A stretch of 64,000 bases of DNA, taken from the NCBI GenBank assembly GCA_024167805.1, contig CP099988.1, positions 1,744,001-1,808,000 on the forward strand, given 5' to 3'. Below the pieces are notes generated by a model. The model saw nothing but the letters and a program-made list of their open reading frames with translations, made no database searches and was not told the origin of the DNA. Source of the stretch: Methanobacterium sp. ERen5 (GTDB lineage: Archaea; Methanobacteriota; Methanobacteria; Methanobacteriales; Methanobacteriaceae). Shown here one piece after another: positions 28,515 to 39,705 of the stretch (the first letter of the stretch is position 1; each line of letters starts with the position of its first letter). A program made the position numbers and the translations under genes.

Positions 28515-31301
28515 GTGACAAGAGGTTCAGAATGGAGAAGATGGGATTTACACGTCCATACACCATATTCTTTTCATAATAATTATAAAATATCAAGTCA
28601 AGAATCAAAAAAATATAATAAGGTTAATCATATTGACAATTTATGGGAAAAATATATTGATTCTCTTGAAAATGTTGATGAGAGTATTAAAGTATTGGGA
28701 ATAACTGATTATTTTAGTATTAATGGTTATGAGAAGAGTTTAGAATATTATAATGGAGGTAGACTTGAAAATTTCGATCTAATTTTACCAAATATCGAAT
28801 TCAGGCTTGATGTGAAGGATTATAAATTTAATTATCATGTAATTTTTAATAATGATTTAGATCCTGAGGATATAGAGGATTATTTTCTCCAAGAACTCTA
28901 TATATTAAATTATGAAGGAAATGAAGTAAAGTTATGTGATAAAGAATTGATTAGATTAGGAAATAAAATAAAAAAAGAAACTGGTGATAAAGGTCATCCT
29001 TATCAAATAGGATGTAGTAAAGTTTTTGTATCTTATAAAAAAATAAACAGAATTTTAAAAGATAATCCTATTTTTAAGGAAAATTATATTTCTGTACTTG
29101 TTGGTAAGGATTGGCACTCTCTCAAAGGTCGATCTGAATCACTTAAAACAAAAATGCTAAAGCATTCTCATGCTGTTTTTTCAGCTAACCCTTATATAAA
29201 AGAATATATGCTCGGAATGAAAGAAATTAGTGCTAAAAACCTTAAAATTGAATATGGTGGTTTAAAACCATGTTTACATGGTTCTGATGCTCATTCATTC
29301 GATGATTTATGTAAACCCGATAATGATAGATACTGTTGGATTAAAGCAGATTGTTCATTTGAAGGTCTGAAGCAAATATTGTCTGAACCCAATGAAAGAG
29401 TTAAAATTCAAACTGAGATTCCTGAAAACCGAAAGAATATATACTCCTTAGATTCAGTAGAAATACGAAATTCTGTAATTAATCCTAGCTTATCAATTAA
29501 AGAAGATTTAATACCTCTGAATAAGAATTTAGTAGTCATAACTGGTGGAAAGGGAACTGGTAAAACTGCATTTTTAGATTTAATAGCTAACTGTTTTAAA
29601 GATAGGTGTCGTAGAAAAGGCGAAGATGATGAAAATGAAAAAGACCCAAATTCTTTTGTCCAAAGAATTGAGGATGATAATCATAATTTAGAAATCGAGA
29701 TAGGATTTATAGATCCTGAAACAGAAAATTTTATTAAAAAACCAATAGATAGATCATGGTTTAAGGATTCAACAGTCATGTATCTTCCACAAAGTAAAAT
29801 TGAAGAGTATAGTGGTAATAAATATAAATTAAGCGAAATTGTTAAAGATATGATTTTTAGTAATGATAATGTAATTCATGCTGATTGTAATTATTATTAC
29901 AAAAAGTATGAGGATGATATAAAATTAATTTTGGAAGATATTGATTCTATTAACAAATCTATACATCAACTTGAAAGAAATACCAAGAATGAATTAATAA
30001 CAAAAAAACAGGATGAATTAAGGATCAAAATGGGGGACTTGAAAAATAAAGAAGATGAAATTAAAACATTTAAAGAGAAACTGGGAGAAAGTAATGCTGA
30101 AAATATTGAAGAATTAAAGGAAATACAAAATAAAATACGAGTTGAACATTCTCAAGTAGAATCCCTTAAACATGATATTGACACGTTTAAAGAAGGATTA
30201 GAGAAATATTTAGATAGTTCTAATATCTTATTAAACAAACTAAATGAAAAAATAGATGAATTAGACATTAATTTTACTATTCCTGAATTGAATTTTGAAT
30301 CTCAATTAAATAATATTTTAAAGGTTGAAGAAATTTTACCTAAATTGAGTGAAAAATTGATAAAAACTCTTAAAGATGCAAATGAAGATTTAGAACACTT
30401 ATCTGAAGAGGAAAAAACTCAAGCTAAATTAATTGAAGAATTAAATAAAATAAATGGAAAAATAACCGAAATTAATAATGATGTAGATTTATTAAATAAT
30501 AATATAATAAAAATTCATTCTTTGGAAATAGATAGATTTAAGAAGTATTATTCTTTACTAAATGCACACTATGATTGGTACGAGTATTATAAAGAAGTAA
30601 TTGTTATTTTCTCTAAAGGAGAAAGTAAAGATAAAATTCTCAAAGATGTAGAATTTGAACCAATGCTATATTTTGATATTTATGAGTTCAAAAAAATTGG
30701 TTATGAAATTTTGAACAGGAAAAAAATTAATTCATCAAAGATAGATGCGATTTGTGAAAAATTAAATAACATCCTTGCCGAGATGCCTGTGGATGAAGAA
30801 AAACTTAAGAATTTCATTAATGAAGTAATGAAGTATAAATCTGAGTTAAAACAAAGTTATACCTCTTATAATTTTTATGAATGGATTTTTGGAAATTATC
30901 TATCATTAAATATTGATATCTTATTTAATGGCACGTTTATTGATAAATTGTCTATGGGACAAAAAGGAACAGTACTCTTGAAATTGTTTTTGGCTGAAGG
31001 AGATTATCCTCTAATTATTGATCAACCTGAAGATAATCTTGATAATAAATTCGTTTATGATGAATTAAAAGAGGGTTTTAGAGAAGCTAAAACTAAAAGA
31101 CAGATAATAATAGCTACAAATAATCCAAACCTCGTAGTTAATACAGATGCTGAGCAAGTAATAATTGCAGAATCCATAAATTATGAAATAAACTATATAA
31201 AAGGATCTTTGGAAGATCCTGTAATCCGGGATAAAATAGTTCATGTTTTAGAAGGTGGAAAAGAAGCATTTAGGTTGAGAGAAAAGAAATATGGTATTTA
31301 A
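28515..31301 (+). CDS. PHP-domain SMC-like ATPase (TrlF/Ppl family), probable anti-phage protein
   Basis: 928 residues. The N-terminal PHP domain has WDLHVHTPYS (about 10-19), GITDYF, and HGSDAHSFDD (about 255-264), so the metal-binding residues are kept. An SMC/RecF-like ATPase follows: Walker A GGKGTGKTAF (about 344-353), a long coiled coil (about 470-720), signature LSMGQKGT (about 811-818), Walker B PLIIDQPEDNLDN (about 829-841) and IIIATNNPN. This architecture matches the TrlF-type proteins and the single-gene Ppl defence system reported in bacteria. Starts at GTG 28515 after GGGGG. Codons are AT-rich. A two-module defence pair with the divergent OLD gene is likely. Confidence 0.83.
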   Translation: MTRGSEWRRWDLHVHTPYSFHNNYKISSQESKKYNKVNHIDNLWEKYIDSLENVDESIKVLGITDYFSINGYEKSLEYYNGGRLENFDLILPNIEFRLDVKDYKFNYHVIFNNDLDPEDIEDYFLQELYILNYEGNEVKLCDKELIRLGNKIKKETGDKGHPYQIGCSKVFVSYKKINRILKDNPIFKENYISVLVGKDWHSLKGRSESLKTKMLKHSHAVFSANPYIKEYMLGMKEISAKNLKIEYGGLKPCLHGSDAHSFDDLCKPDNDRYCWIKADCSFEGLKQILSEPNERVKIQTEIPENRKNIYSLDSVEIRNSVINPSLSIKEDLIPLNKNLVVITGGKGTGKTAFLDLIANCFKDRCRRKGEDDENEKDPNSFVQRIEDDNHNLEIEIGFIDPETENFIKKPIDRSWFKDSTVMYLPQSKIEEYSGNKYKLSEIVKDMIFSNDNVIHADCNYYYKKYEDDIKLILEDIDSINKSIHQLERNTKNELITKKQDELRIKMGDLKNKEDEIKTFKEKLGESNAENIEELKEIQNKIRVEHSQVESLKHDIDTFKEGLEKYLDSSNILLNKLNEKIDELDINFTIPELNFESQLNNILKVEEILPKLSEKLIKTLKDANEDLEHLSEEEKTQAKLIEELNKINGKITEINNDVDLLNNNIIKIHSLEIDRFKKYYSLLNAHYDWYEYYKEVIVIFSKGESKDKILKDVEFEPMLYFDIYEFKKIGYEILNRKKINSSKIDAICEKLNNILAEMPVDEEKLKNFINEVMKYKSELKQSYTSYNFYEWIFGNYLSLNIDILFNGTFIDKLSMGQKGTVLLKLFLAEGDYPLIIDQPEDNLDNKFVYDELKEGFREAKTKRQIIIATNNPNLVVNTDAEQVIIAESINYEINYIKGSLEDPVIRDKIVHVLEGGKEAFRLREKKYGI

Positions 31302-31408
31302 AATTTATTATTTTTTTTTATTGGGTTGTGTTTAAAACCTTTGCATTTTATTATTAATAGTTGAAATTCCATTGAATTCGATATCAAAAAAATTAGAGAA
31401 CTAAGAGT

Positions 31409-31860
31409 TTAAGTTGTAATAATCACCGTCTGGAAGTTGTACCTTACTTATAAGTCCCTTATTTTCCAGAGATGCGATTATGTTGTAGGTTTTAAGGCTG
31501 TTAATTTTGAGTTCCCCATGGAACATCTGCCCTTCTAGAAGTGTTTTGGATATCTCATCCTCTCCAACAAATTCCTTGAGGATTTCAAAAGCCGTTATTC
31601 GATCTGATTCAGCTTTTTAGTTGCCACTTCTTCCTTAGAATCCCTACATTAACATTTCCTGTTTCAAGGAGTTTTACTGTGTTGTTACTGTAATCTATGA
31701 TGGATTTACTGTTCAAATGGTTTAAAGTGTCTTTCAAATCAGTTTGGACATATCTAAATCTAATTTAAGTATTTTGTAGGCACTCCTTCTTTGTACTCAT
31801 TTTGAAAGTACTTAACCTGATTAAGGGTCATGTTTTCTTTTTTTAGTTATGTGGAGCATG
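31409..31860 (-). pseudogene. Decayed copy of the winged-helix gene at 25118
   Basis: Base-by-base it is close to 25118-25582 (long identical tracts such as CTGTAATCTATGATGGATTT and TTAGTTATGTGGAGCATG), with the same start and stop context. Several indels destroy the frame, for example in the acidic linker and near the middle, and cannot all be homopolymer losses. Its 3' flank also resembles the other copy for a few bases. Together the copies bracket the decayed galE and the OLD/TrlF module. Confidence 0.85.
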
Positions 31861-31881
31861 ATTATACTTTAGTTGGATTAT

Positions 31882-32799
31882 TTAATTTATTTTTTGGATC
31901 ATTCCTTTCACTTTAGCATCTAAATTATCTGCATGATGTAATGTTAAAGCTTCAGGAGTTTGAGGAGTTACAGGGGAACCCCACCCATTTTGTACTTCTC
32001 CATGATGGCTTAAAATCAAATGTAAAACTTCTATAGCGAGTTCATCAGGCATTTTAGTTTCTATAATTTTTTCTTTGACCATATCTGTAGATATAAATAA
32101 ATGATCCAGACGTTTCCCTTCATTTGAGAAATCTATTTTTATAAGATTATATTCATACGTTCTAATTTTTCCAATATCATGTAAAATAGCCCCAGTATAC
32201 AAAAGATCTTTATCTAATTCTGGAAATATCTCAACACCCACTTTACAGACTTTCAAAACTTCCGCTGTATGTTCTAGGAGACCACCAACATAATTATGAT
32301 GATATACTTTCGCTGATGGCACATTACAAAATTCTGCCACGAATTTTTCGTCATCAAAAAAACTATCTAATAATTTTTTAAGATGTTCATTTTCAATGTT
32401 TTCGATCGTCGACATTATTTCAACTATCATTTCCTCTTTGTTTCGGTCTGATGATTTTATAAAGTCTTCAATATTATATTCTTCTTCACCTAATTCCTTA
32501 ATAACACTAATAATTATATTGAACTTACCAGAACCTCGTGGAAATTCGTTTACATTGCCAATAATTCTATGAATCTTTCCAATTGCGATGTGTTCAAAAA
32601 CATCATTAAAATTATCATCTGGGAACATTCTACCCACAATATCTCCTGTTTTGTCAGTTAGATTAACATCAATATATTTCCGACCAGAAGCTGCTATTTT
32701 GATAATTTTATCTGCAACAACAAATTGTGATCTGATTCTTCCGTTAGAATCAATATTTTTTATAAAATCTTTTTCTTCTTTTTTAAACATTAAACTCAC
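31882..32799 (-). CDS. OB-fold/HD-domain 3'-5' exonuclease (YhaM/CBF1-like)
   Basis: 305 residues. An N-terminal OB fold (SQFVVADKIIKIAASGRKYIDVNLTDKTGDIVGRMF) is followed by an HD hydrolase domain with HHNYVGGLLEHT, the HD pair ILHDIGKI, LDHLFIST and LILSHHGEVQNGW. This is the YhaM layout, a Mn2+-dependent 3'-5' exonuclease acting on RNA and ssDNA. It is the last gene of a six-gene minus-strand operon, 10 bp after the RNase J-like gene. Start GTG 32799 or ATG 32790; the GTGAG at the upstream codon may be the ribosome-binding site for ATG 32790. Confidence 0.87.
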   Translation of the reverse strand: MSLMFKKEEKDFIKNIDSNGRIRSQFVVADKIIKIAASGRKYIDVNLTDKTGDIVGRMFPDDNFNDVFEHIAIGKIHRIIGNVNEFPRGSGKFNIIISVIKELGEEEYNIEDFIKSSDRNKEEMIVEIMSTIENIENEHLKKLLDSFFDDEKFVAEFCNVPSAKVYHHNYVGGLLEHTAEVLKVCKVGVEIFPELDKDLLYTGAILHDIGKIRTYEYNLIKIDFSNEGKRLDHLFISTDMVKEKIIETKMPDELAIEVLHLILSHHGEVQNGWGSPVTPQTPEALTLHHADNLDAKVKGMIQKIN

Positions 32800-32809
32800 T
32801 TAATAATTA

Positions 32810-34312
32810 TTATCTTGATTTAGATGGGTAAATCACTTTTATTTTATCACTATTCAATTCATTAAACATTTCCTTTTTTCTGTGTGAATTGGATATAATA
32901 TTTCTGGTTCAATTTCTTTAACCATATTCATTATTTCAGATCCATTGGCATGGCCAGATCCATGCATCCCTTCTGTGATTAGATTTAATTTGAAATGATT
33001 TATCCAATTTTTTACTTTATTAAAATCTATTTCCATTTCTTCATTGAATGGTTCTGTTTTTGACCAAATGTATAACCCATTTTCAGGTTTAACATCAATA
33101 AGTTCTTTTAATTCGAAAAAATCACATCCAAATATGTAATCTGATGGATTTTTTTTATGTCTTTATAATTAACAATATTGTCATAATTCAGAAATTCCCT
33201 TTCCCATAATTGATAATCAGATTCAAGATGATAAGGATGCAATTCATCACTCTTAAACCAATCATCTTCAATACATGCAAATGATTCGTTTCCTACCATT
33301 CCCCACTTTTTTTAGGAATATACACATCTACATCATTGATTTTAGGGTATCCATGGCCATCAAATAACTTTAATATATAAGCTTGTTTTAAATTAACAGC
33401 AAATCTTCTATTTGTATTCATTGCTACATTATAAAATGTTAAAAATCTATCCAAATCCCTTATAGGATAATTGACAATTACATGACCTTCGAAATTAGAA
33501 ACAATTTTTGAAGCAGAATCTTCAATTGATTGTTCATTTATATTTGAAGTACTATCTATCCGAGTTCCTTCAGAGATCATTATTGATGGACTAAATTTTT
33601 TAGCTTCCTTCACAAATTTATTTGTAAGTTCAGGATGTCGTCCATGAAACCTTAAATCTCCAGTATAGACAATTCTTTCATCTCCAGTATCAATAAAAAA
33701 TGCAGAAGCTCCGGGTAATGAATGATCTACAGGTGCAGAAATTATTTTTAAATTTCCTATTAAAAATTCGTCATAAGGATTAATTACATGGATAGGTCTA
33801 CTTATTTGATATTCTAATCCTTTTGCTTCAGTAAACTCTGATGATCCCTCTTTAATTCTTTTTTTCCGTTTTAAATAAAATGATTTTTTTAAAGTCAGTA
33901 TCTCATTAAAAGAAGCACTTGTAGTTGCTTCGATGGCTTTCATTATTAAATAAGAGGGTTCTGTTAAATAAATAGGGATATCCTCACGTAAATGGTGGAT
34001 ATACGCAGAATGATCCATGTGAGCATGACTTAATAAAACACCATCAATGGAAGGATTTTCAGAACATACTAATCCACAATGATTGAGGTAATCTTTTCTA
34101 TAAATGCCATTAATATTCGGCAACAAATTTAATTCTAAGAAATCTGAAATTCCATTCGCTTTTCTTGGTTGTAAAAATTCGGAAAAATAATCATTGGATT
34201 GTGAAAAGCTCATTCCAAAGTCTAAAAATATGGAGTTTGTATCATTTGAAACTCTAATTTTATTTCCACCAATTTCATCAACGCCTCCAAAAAAATCAAT
34301 TTGAGTTGTCAT
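32810..34312 (-). CDS. RNase J-like MBL/beta-CASP hydrolase, three missing bases
   Basis: About 501 residues once merged. The N-terminus [15 protein letters not shown] and the metal motif [13 protein letters not shown] (HxHxDH) mark the MBL domain; [16 protein letters not shown] and [12 protein letters not shown] are the next ligands. A beta-CASP part follows, and the end [16 protein letters not shown]...[13 protein letters not shown] resembles RNase J motif C. Frame losses are at T-runs 33307-33313, 33149-33156 and 32874-32879 (plus strand); each is repaired by one base with good sequence on both sides. It differs from the conserved archaeal aRNase J by its N-terminal insertion [16 protein letters not shown]. 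It is likely a nuclease in the operon with Rad50/Mre11/HerA/NurA. Confidence 0.82.
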
Positions 34313-34397
34313 AAAATTATTATGTCATAAAATTATAAGTTTTTTATTAAAAGAATTGTTTTTAAAAAAATTAATATTCTAATTGTTCAAATATTGA

Positions 34398-36835
34398 TTA
34401 TTCCTCAATTATTACCTTAGAACTTCCATTTATTTTTTCAATTCTATAAATATTATCAGCAAAACTTTCAAGTTCTCTTTCATGAGACACAAGTATAATT
34501 TGTGGAGAATCGAGTTCATTCAAAATATCTCTTATTTTGTAGAGCTGTTCTTTACTAAATCCATCTGTAGGTTCATCCAGTATTAATAAATTGGATTCCA
34601 TAGTAGTAGAAACTTTTTGAACAACATTATTTAATGCTAAACGATATGCGAGAGCTACACTTGTTTTTTCGCCACCACTTAAAAAATTAATGTTTTGTTC
34701 ATAACCATCCTGTTCGACAATGGGTGTAAACTCTTCATTAATTTTCCCAGTTTTCGTATTATCATCAATTAATAATTCAAACCATTTTTTGAAAAGCATA
34801 TTAAAAGAGTTATAATTAGCGTTCATGATGTGTTTTTCTATTAAATTAATGGTGGGAATTAAATAATCATTGAACCAAGTATTAAAATCGTTTAATTTTT
34901 TGTATTGTGTTCTCCAATTTTCTTTTTCTTTGATCTCGTAATTTAGGTTATCTATATCCTTTTCGATTCCCTTAATGATTGTTGTCCGTTTAACAGTTTC
35001 TTCTTTGATAAATTGAAAATCTGCTTTTAAATTAGTGTATTTAGATTTTATCTTTTGGACTTTATTTAAAATGGTTTCAAGTTTTTTTATCTCTTCATTA
35101 TATTTCAACAAATTTTCATTTAAATATTTAATTTCTGACTTTATTTGATCTATTTCTATTTTATTTTGCTTAATTTTGTTATTGTTTTGCTCAAATTGAG
35201 ATTTAAATATCTTTAAATCTTCGATATTTTCGTGATATTCTTTAATTTTATTCAATAAGCTATCATAATAGTCTAAGTAATCTTGAAGTTTATTAAATTC
35301 AACTGAATTTTCAATAATTAATATTATATTTGATTCTAGATTTCTTAGTTCATTTTTAAATGTATCAATTTTTTCATTTAATATCGTTAATTCGATTGTT
35401 CTATCTTTATTTGATTTTAAATTTTGTATTTTGGCATCTAACTTTATTAAATCTATTTTGAATTTTTCCAGTTGATTATTTGATTTCGTTTCCAACTTTT
35501 CCAATTCAGAAATTTGATCATTGGTATCAAATATTATTTTCTCTCTTTCATTTCTTAAGCCTAACTTGTGTTCGTCGTCTAATTTACTTCCACAAATAGG
35601 GCACAATTCACCTAAATCATTAAGATTATCAAGTTTTTCTTGAATATCTTGAATTTTTCCTTGTAATTTGTATTTATTAGCAGATATTTCTTTAACGGAG
35701 TTTTCTTTGTCCATTAAATCATTTTCTTGATTTTTAAACTGATTATGTAATCCTTCAATTTTGGTATCTAATTCGGGTATTGTGAATATTTTTTCAATTT
35801 TGTTTTCAATTTCTTCCTTATTTTCATGTAGTACCGAAAGTTTAGCAATTAATTCGTTTCTAGAATTAATTAATTTATTCAAATGTGTTATTTTGTTCTG
35901 GATTGATTCTGCACTTTCGTTAGTAGGTTTTTTCAAATTAATTAAAAACTCAATTTGATCATTTTTAGAATTATTTTCTTTCTCTAAATTCTCTATTTCA
36001 TTAGTATATATTGAAATCAAACGGTTTTTGTCTTCAATTTGTTTTTCAATGTGTGGAATTTCAGCATGAATTTTTTCTATATATGATTCAGATTTTTCAA
36101 GATTTTTCAATTCGTTTTCTTGATTTATTAGTGCTTCTTGGATTTTTTCACCATTCTCTATGGATTCTTTTAATTTAATTTCATTTTTGTTTTTTTCATC
36201 TATTGAAGCATTTAATAATCCTTTTTTGCATTCAAATCTGTAGTTTGACCTTCTAAAAATCTTGATTTATTTTTTATATTTTGAGCTATGATTGTAGCAT
36301 TTTCCACAGCAACTTTATAATCTTCTATCCCAAAGGCTTTTCTAAGAGTTTTGAGTCTGCTTTCTACGTTTTGTGATAAAATGTATCTCATTTCTTCTTG
36401 TGGAGTATAAATGGCGTATCGGAATATTACACTTTGTGCTCGGGGGTTGAGTGGTTCTTTAAAATTTAGAATTTCCAGAATTTTTTCTTTTATTTCAGAA
36501 GGAGACAAATGGAATATAGCATTGTTGATTTTTAGTGTACATTTTCCTTGTCTGATTGACCCATTTTTTCCATTCTTAATTAAATACCGTTCAACTTTGC
36601 ATTTTTTCCCACTAACTTCAAAGTGGAATTCTACATAACCTCTATCTGATTTTTTACGGAGTAAAGAATCACCTTTGTGATTTCCAAGTCCAAATAGGGC
36701 AAATTCTATTGCCATCAAAATTGTTGATTTGCCTGCACCCACATCTCCTTCTAAAAGTGAGATACCTAAATGGAACTCTATCTTTCCTTTTACAAAGCTC
36801 CTTATATTTTCCATATATAAAGAATTAAATATCAT
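34398..36835 (-). CDS. Rad50/SbcC-like ATPase with zinc hook, one missing base
   Basis: About 812 residues after joining at the T6 run 36222-36227. It begins MIFNSLYMENIRSFVKGKIEF, with Walker A GDVGAGKSTILMAIE (about 30-44). Long coiled coils flank the zinc hook LCPICGSKL near residue 410. The C-terminal lobe has FLSGGEKTSVALAYRLAL (signature), LLILDEPTDGFS (Walker B) and IILVSHERELESF. This is the Rad50 fold, which tethers DNA and powers Mre11. Its start overlaps the mre11-like gene by 11 bp. Codon use is much more AT-rich than nearby core genes, consistent with horizontal acquisition. Confidence 0.9.
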
Positions 36836-38108
36836 TTATTTGTCCTTCTAAACCTAAAACACTTAATGCCGATAAAGATATCCTATTCAGATAATCAGAC
36901 TTTTTTTCATTAGGTTTTTGGTTTTGTTTTATTATTTTTATAAGCTGAATTGCCATTTCAGATCCTTTTTCATCTCTCAATTCAGTTGTAAGTACGTCTA
37001 TATTTGAAGTATTTTCTTCTAGTAAATTTTTTTCAATTTCAATTGGATTATTTCCACCTTTATACATCTTAGCATCAAACTCTTTAGATAATAGACCATG
37101 ATGATTAATACTTACATGCATCGCTTTTTTATCAATTAAAATTTTTTTTATATTATAAAAATTTACATCTGAGGTTTGACCTCCAGAAAGTTTGCCGTCA
37201 ACTTTGATAATAACAATTTTGTTACCAACTTCAATTTTTTCAATTTTGTCTAAAATTTCTGAATAAAGCTGATTAGACGTTTTATCTTTAGCTTTGAAAT
37301 GTAAAAATTCATAATCGGCTACATTGATTTCATGGAATTCATGATTTTGAACAGTTTTATCAAATTCCACTATGAAAAATCCTCTTTTAATTCCCCGAGC
37401 GCTTTTTTCAAGATCTTTAGGGTATCCTGCAAATAATGGCCCCGGATACGCGATATTTTCATAATTTTCTAAATTTTCTTCATAAATAGAATCGTGCCTA
37501 TGTCCACCCGCATAATAATTAAATCCGATGGGTAAGCAGGACAATGGTAATGCATCACCTTTAGATAAAAAATTTGGGAGTAATACTTCTAGCCAAGCAT
37601 GAAAAACAAATATTTTGAATTCATCATTTTCTTTAAGAGTTTTTCTGTCTAATAATTTGTAATATTGTTTTTCTATTCCTACTTTTCTTCCTGATATTCC
37701 TGCTAATTTAGCATTTGTCTTTTTATCGATTGTAAATTTTAATTTAATTTTAGTATTACCTATTTGGTCCCTTATTATTTTAGGATTGAATAGTTTTTTC
37801 ATTAAACCGCTTTCACAAATTATATCGATTATAGATGTCTCATTTGGGCTAAAATCATGGCTTCCATAATTTACATAAACGGGGATATCATTATCTTGAA
37901 GTTCTTTTAATAGTCCTACAGCCTCTTTTACTATGCCCATATCTGGAAGGTTAGAATGGAATAGATCTCCTGCAATCACTATGAAGTCTACTTCATTTTC
38001 AATGCATTGGGTTATGCATTCTTTAAAAGCTTTGATTTCTAATTTTTTTAATTCGGGATATTTTTGAGCACCTAAATGACAATCAGCTATATGGGCAAAT
38101 TTATACAT
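36825..38108 (-). CDS. Mre11/SbcD-like nuclease
   Basis: 427 residues. The metallophosphatase motifs are ADCHLG (DxH), VIAGDLFH (GD), VNYGSHDFSP (position of GNHD), VFHAWLEVL and YYAGGHRHDS (GHxH). In the third motif the usual Asn is Ser, which removes a standard metal ligand. The remainder fits Mre11, with a capping domain and C-terminal helices for binding Rad50. It is 6 bp after the HerA gene and overlaps the Rad50 gene. Mre11 trims DNA ends as endo- and 3'-5' exonuclease; activity of this variant needs testing. Confidence 0.88.
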   Translation of the reverse strand: MYKFAHIADCHLGAQKYPELKKLEIKAFKECITQCIENEVDFIVIAGDLFHSNLPDMGIVKEAVGLLKELQDNDIPVYVNYGSHDFSPNETSIIDIICESGLMKKLFNPKIIRDQIGNTKIKLKFTIDKKTNAKLAGISGRKVGIEKQYYKLLDRKTLKENDEFKIFVFHAWLEVLLPNFLSKGDALPLSCLPIGFNYYAGGHRHDSIYEENLENYENIAYPGPLFAGYPKDLEKSARGIKRGFFIVEFDKTVQNHEFHEINVADYEFLHFKAKDKTSNQLYSEILDKIEKIEVGNKIVIIKVDGKLSGGQTSDVNFYNIKKILIDKKAMHVSINHHGLLSKEFDAKMYKGGNNPIEIEKNLLEENTSNIDVLTTELRDEKGSEMAIQLIKIIKQNQKPNEKKSDYLNRISLSALSVLGLEGQINDI

Positions 38109-38114
38109 TTTGTA

Positions 38115-39696
38115 TCATCCTATAATTTGAATTTCATCATTTTCGTCAGATTTGTTACTTTTCATAAATTGTTTAATGTATTCTTTAAAATAAGGGATTT
38201 GAATGGGAATTGCAAATCTAGTAAAAATACTACTTACTATTGCTTCACCTTTATCTAAACTAGCAATTATTCTGTTATCATCCGACAAATCTTGGGAAGC
38301 GCTATCAATAATTGCATGTCTTTCTGTAGCCATTTCATTTCCAAGAATAATTTTAGTATTCATATTGGCTAGAATAGTCTTTGGAATTAAACTTGATAAT
38401 TGTGTAATTGCAATTAATCCTATTTGAAATTTTCTTCCCTCTCTAGCAATTGTGTTGTATATATCATTTCTGCCCCGGTTTTCAATGGCATCTGCACCTA
38501 AAACACGTGGTGCTTCTTCTATAATCACACTAATAACTGCTTTTTTCTTTAAGTCGTTTGTTTTATACTGTTTATATTTATTAAATATTTTTTCTAAAAT
38601 TATACTTCCAACAAGCAGTTCTTCGTAATCACTTAATTTTGAGCTATCAATTATTACTATTTTCCCCTTTTCAAGGGATTCAGTAATATTTTTAATTGTG
38701 TTTTCTCCACTTTTTCCTCCTTTGAACAGTGGACTTCTATAACCTAATATCACTTGGCCATTTTCCTCACCTTTGATATAAATTCCTAAAGCATTATCAA
38801 ATTTTCTTTTAAGAACTTTTAACGTTTTATTTCCCACACCTTCAAGAGTTAAAGTCTGAAACATTTCAAAAATCCAGTTTGCTCCATGTTTATTATATAA
38901 CAATTGTATAGCTTCATTTTGAGCTTGAGTTAAATTTATCAGTCCTTTAACATGTTTTGGAGTAATAGATTTAATATTAATTATCAAGCTGGATTGACCG
39001 ATAGGGGAGTAGTAGAATAATATTCGAGGTTATAGTCGCTACTTTGATGATCTTTCAAACCAATATCATTTCTTCCATAATATTCATCATGAGGATCTAA
39101 AACTAGTATTCCTGTTTCATTTGACTCTAAAAGACTGCATAACATAACTTTAACTAAATTACTTTTACCCCTTCCTGTTGTGGCAGGGATAAGAATATGA
39201 TGAGTTAAAGCATCTCTTGCATTAATATGGACATTAGCATTAATAATTTTGGAACCACTCCTAACTTTTCCTAAATACAATGAAGAATTATTATTATTGG
39301 GTTCTTCTTTTAAAAAATCTAGATCTTCTTTTTCAATAGCTCTAATCGGACTGGAGAAATAAGGTAATTTTTTTGGACTTTTGGTTATATAATTCCCGCT
39401 TTTTTGCTTTTGTACATGAAGTAAAGATTTTGCTCGTGCAACTATATAATTCCTCAGTTCGGGTTCCATAAATTCAAGATCTGCTCCATATCCTTCTAGT
39501 TCCATCCCTGCTAATAATTCATGAGTTGAGGGAGATGCTTGACTTCGATATTCTGTATTTTTTACTTGAAGTATATTATAATCATTTTTATTAGTATTTA
39601 CAACTAATAAGTCCCCTAATTCTAGTCCAATTCTATTTTTTCCCTTATTAATATATCTGACAATTCTCCGCCAATAATTTGTCCTTTAATCTCCAT
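38115..39696 (-). CDS. HerA-like hexameric DNA translocase, two missing bases
   Basis: About 526 residues from ATG 39696, with AGGTGA just upstream. The N-terminal HAS-barrel reads [17 protein letters not shown], then after a missing base in 39636-39641 [19 protein letters not shown]. The ATPase core has Walker [14 protein letters not shown] and Walker [15 protein letters not shown] second break near 38992 (one base short in CC) is repaired as [13 protein letters not shown], and the C-terminus includes [21 protein letters not shown], the arginine-finger region of HerA. HerA pumps DNA into the NurA nuclease during end resection. The gene is 9 bp after nurA. Confidence 0.87.
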
Positions 39697-39705
39697 TAAA
39701 TTCAC

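Noticed and set aside
25118..31860. Insertion sequence or transposon ends at the duplicated segments
   Set aside because: No transposase and no terminal inverted repeats were seen. The flanking copies are direct gene duplicates in the same orientation.
32810..34312. The conserved archaeal RNase J (aRNase J) housekeeping gene
   Set aside because: The N-terminal insertion and operon with Rad50/HerA differ from the usual aRNase J, although a distant relation remains.
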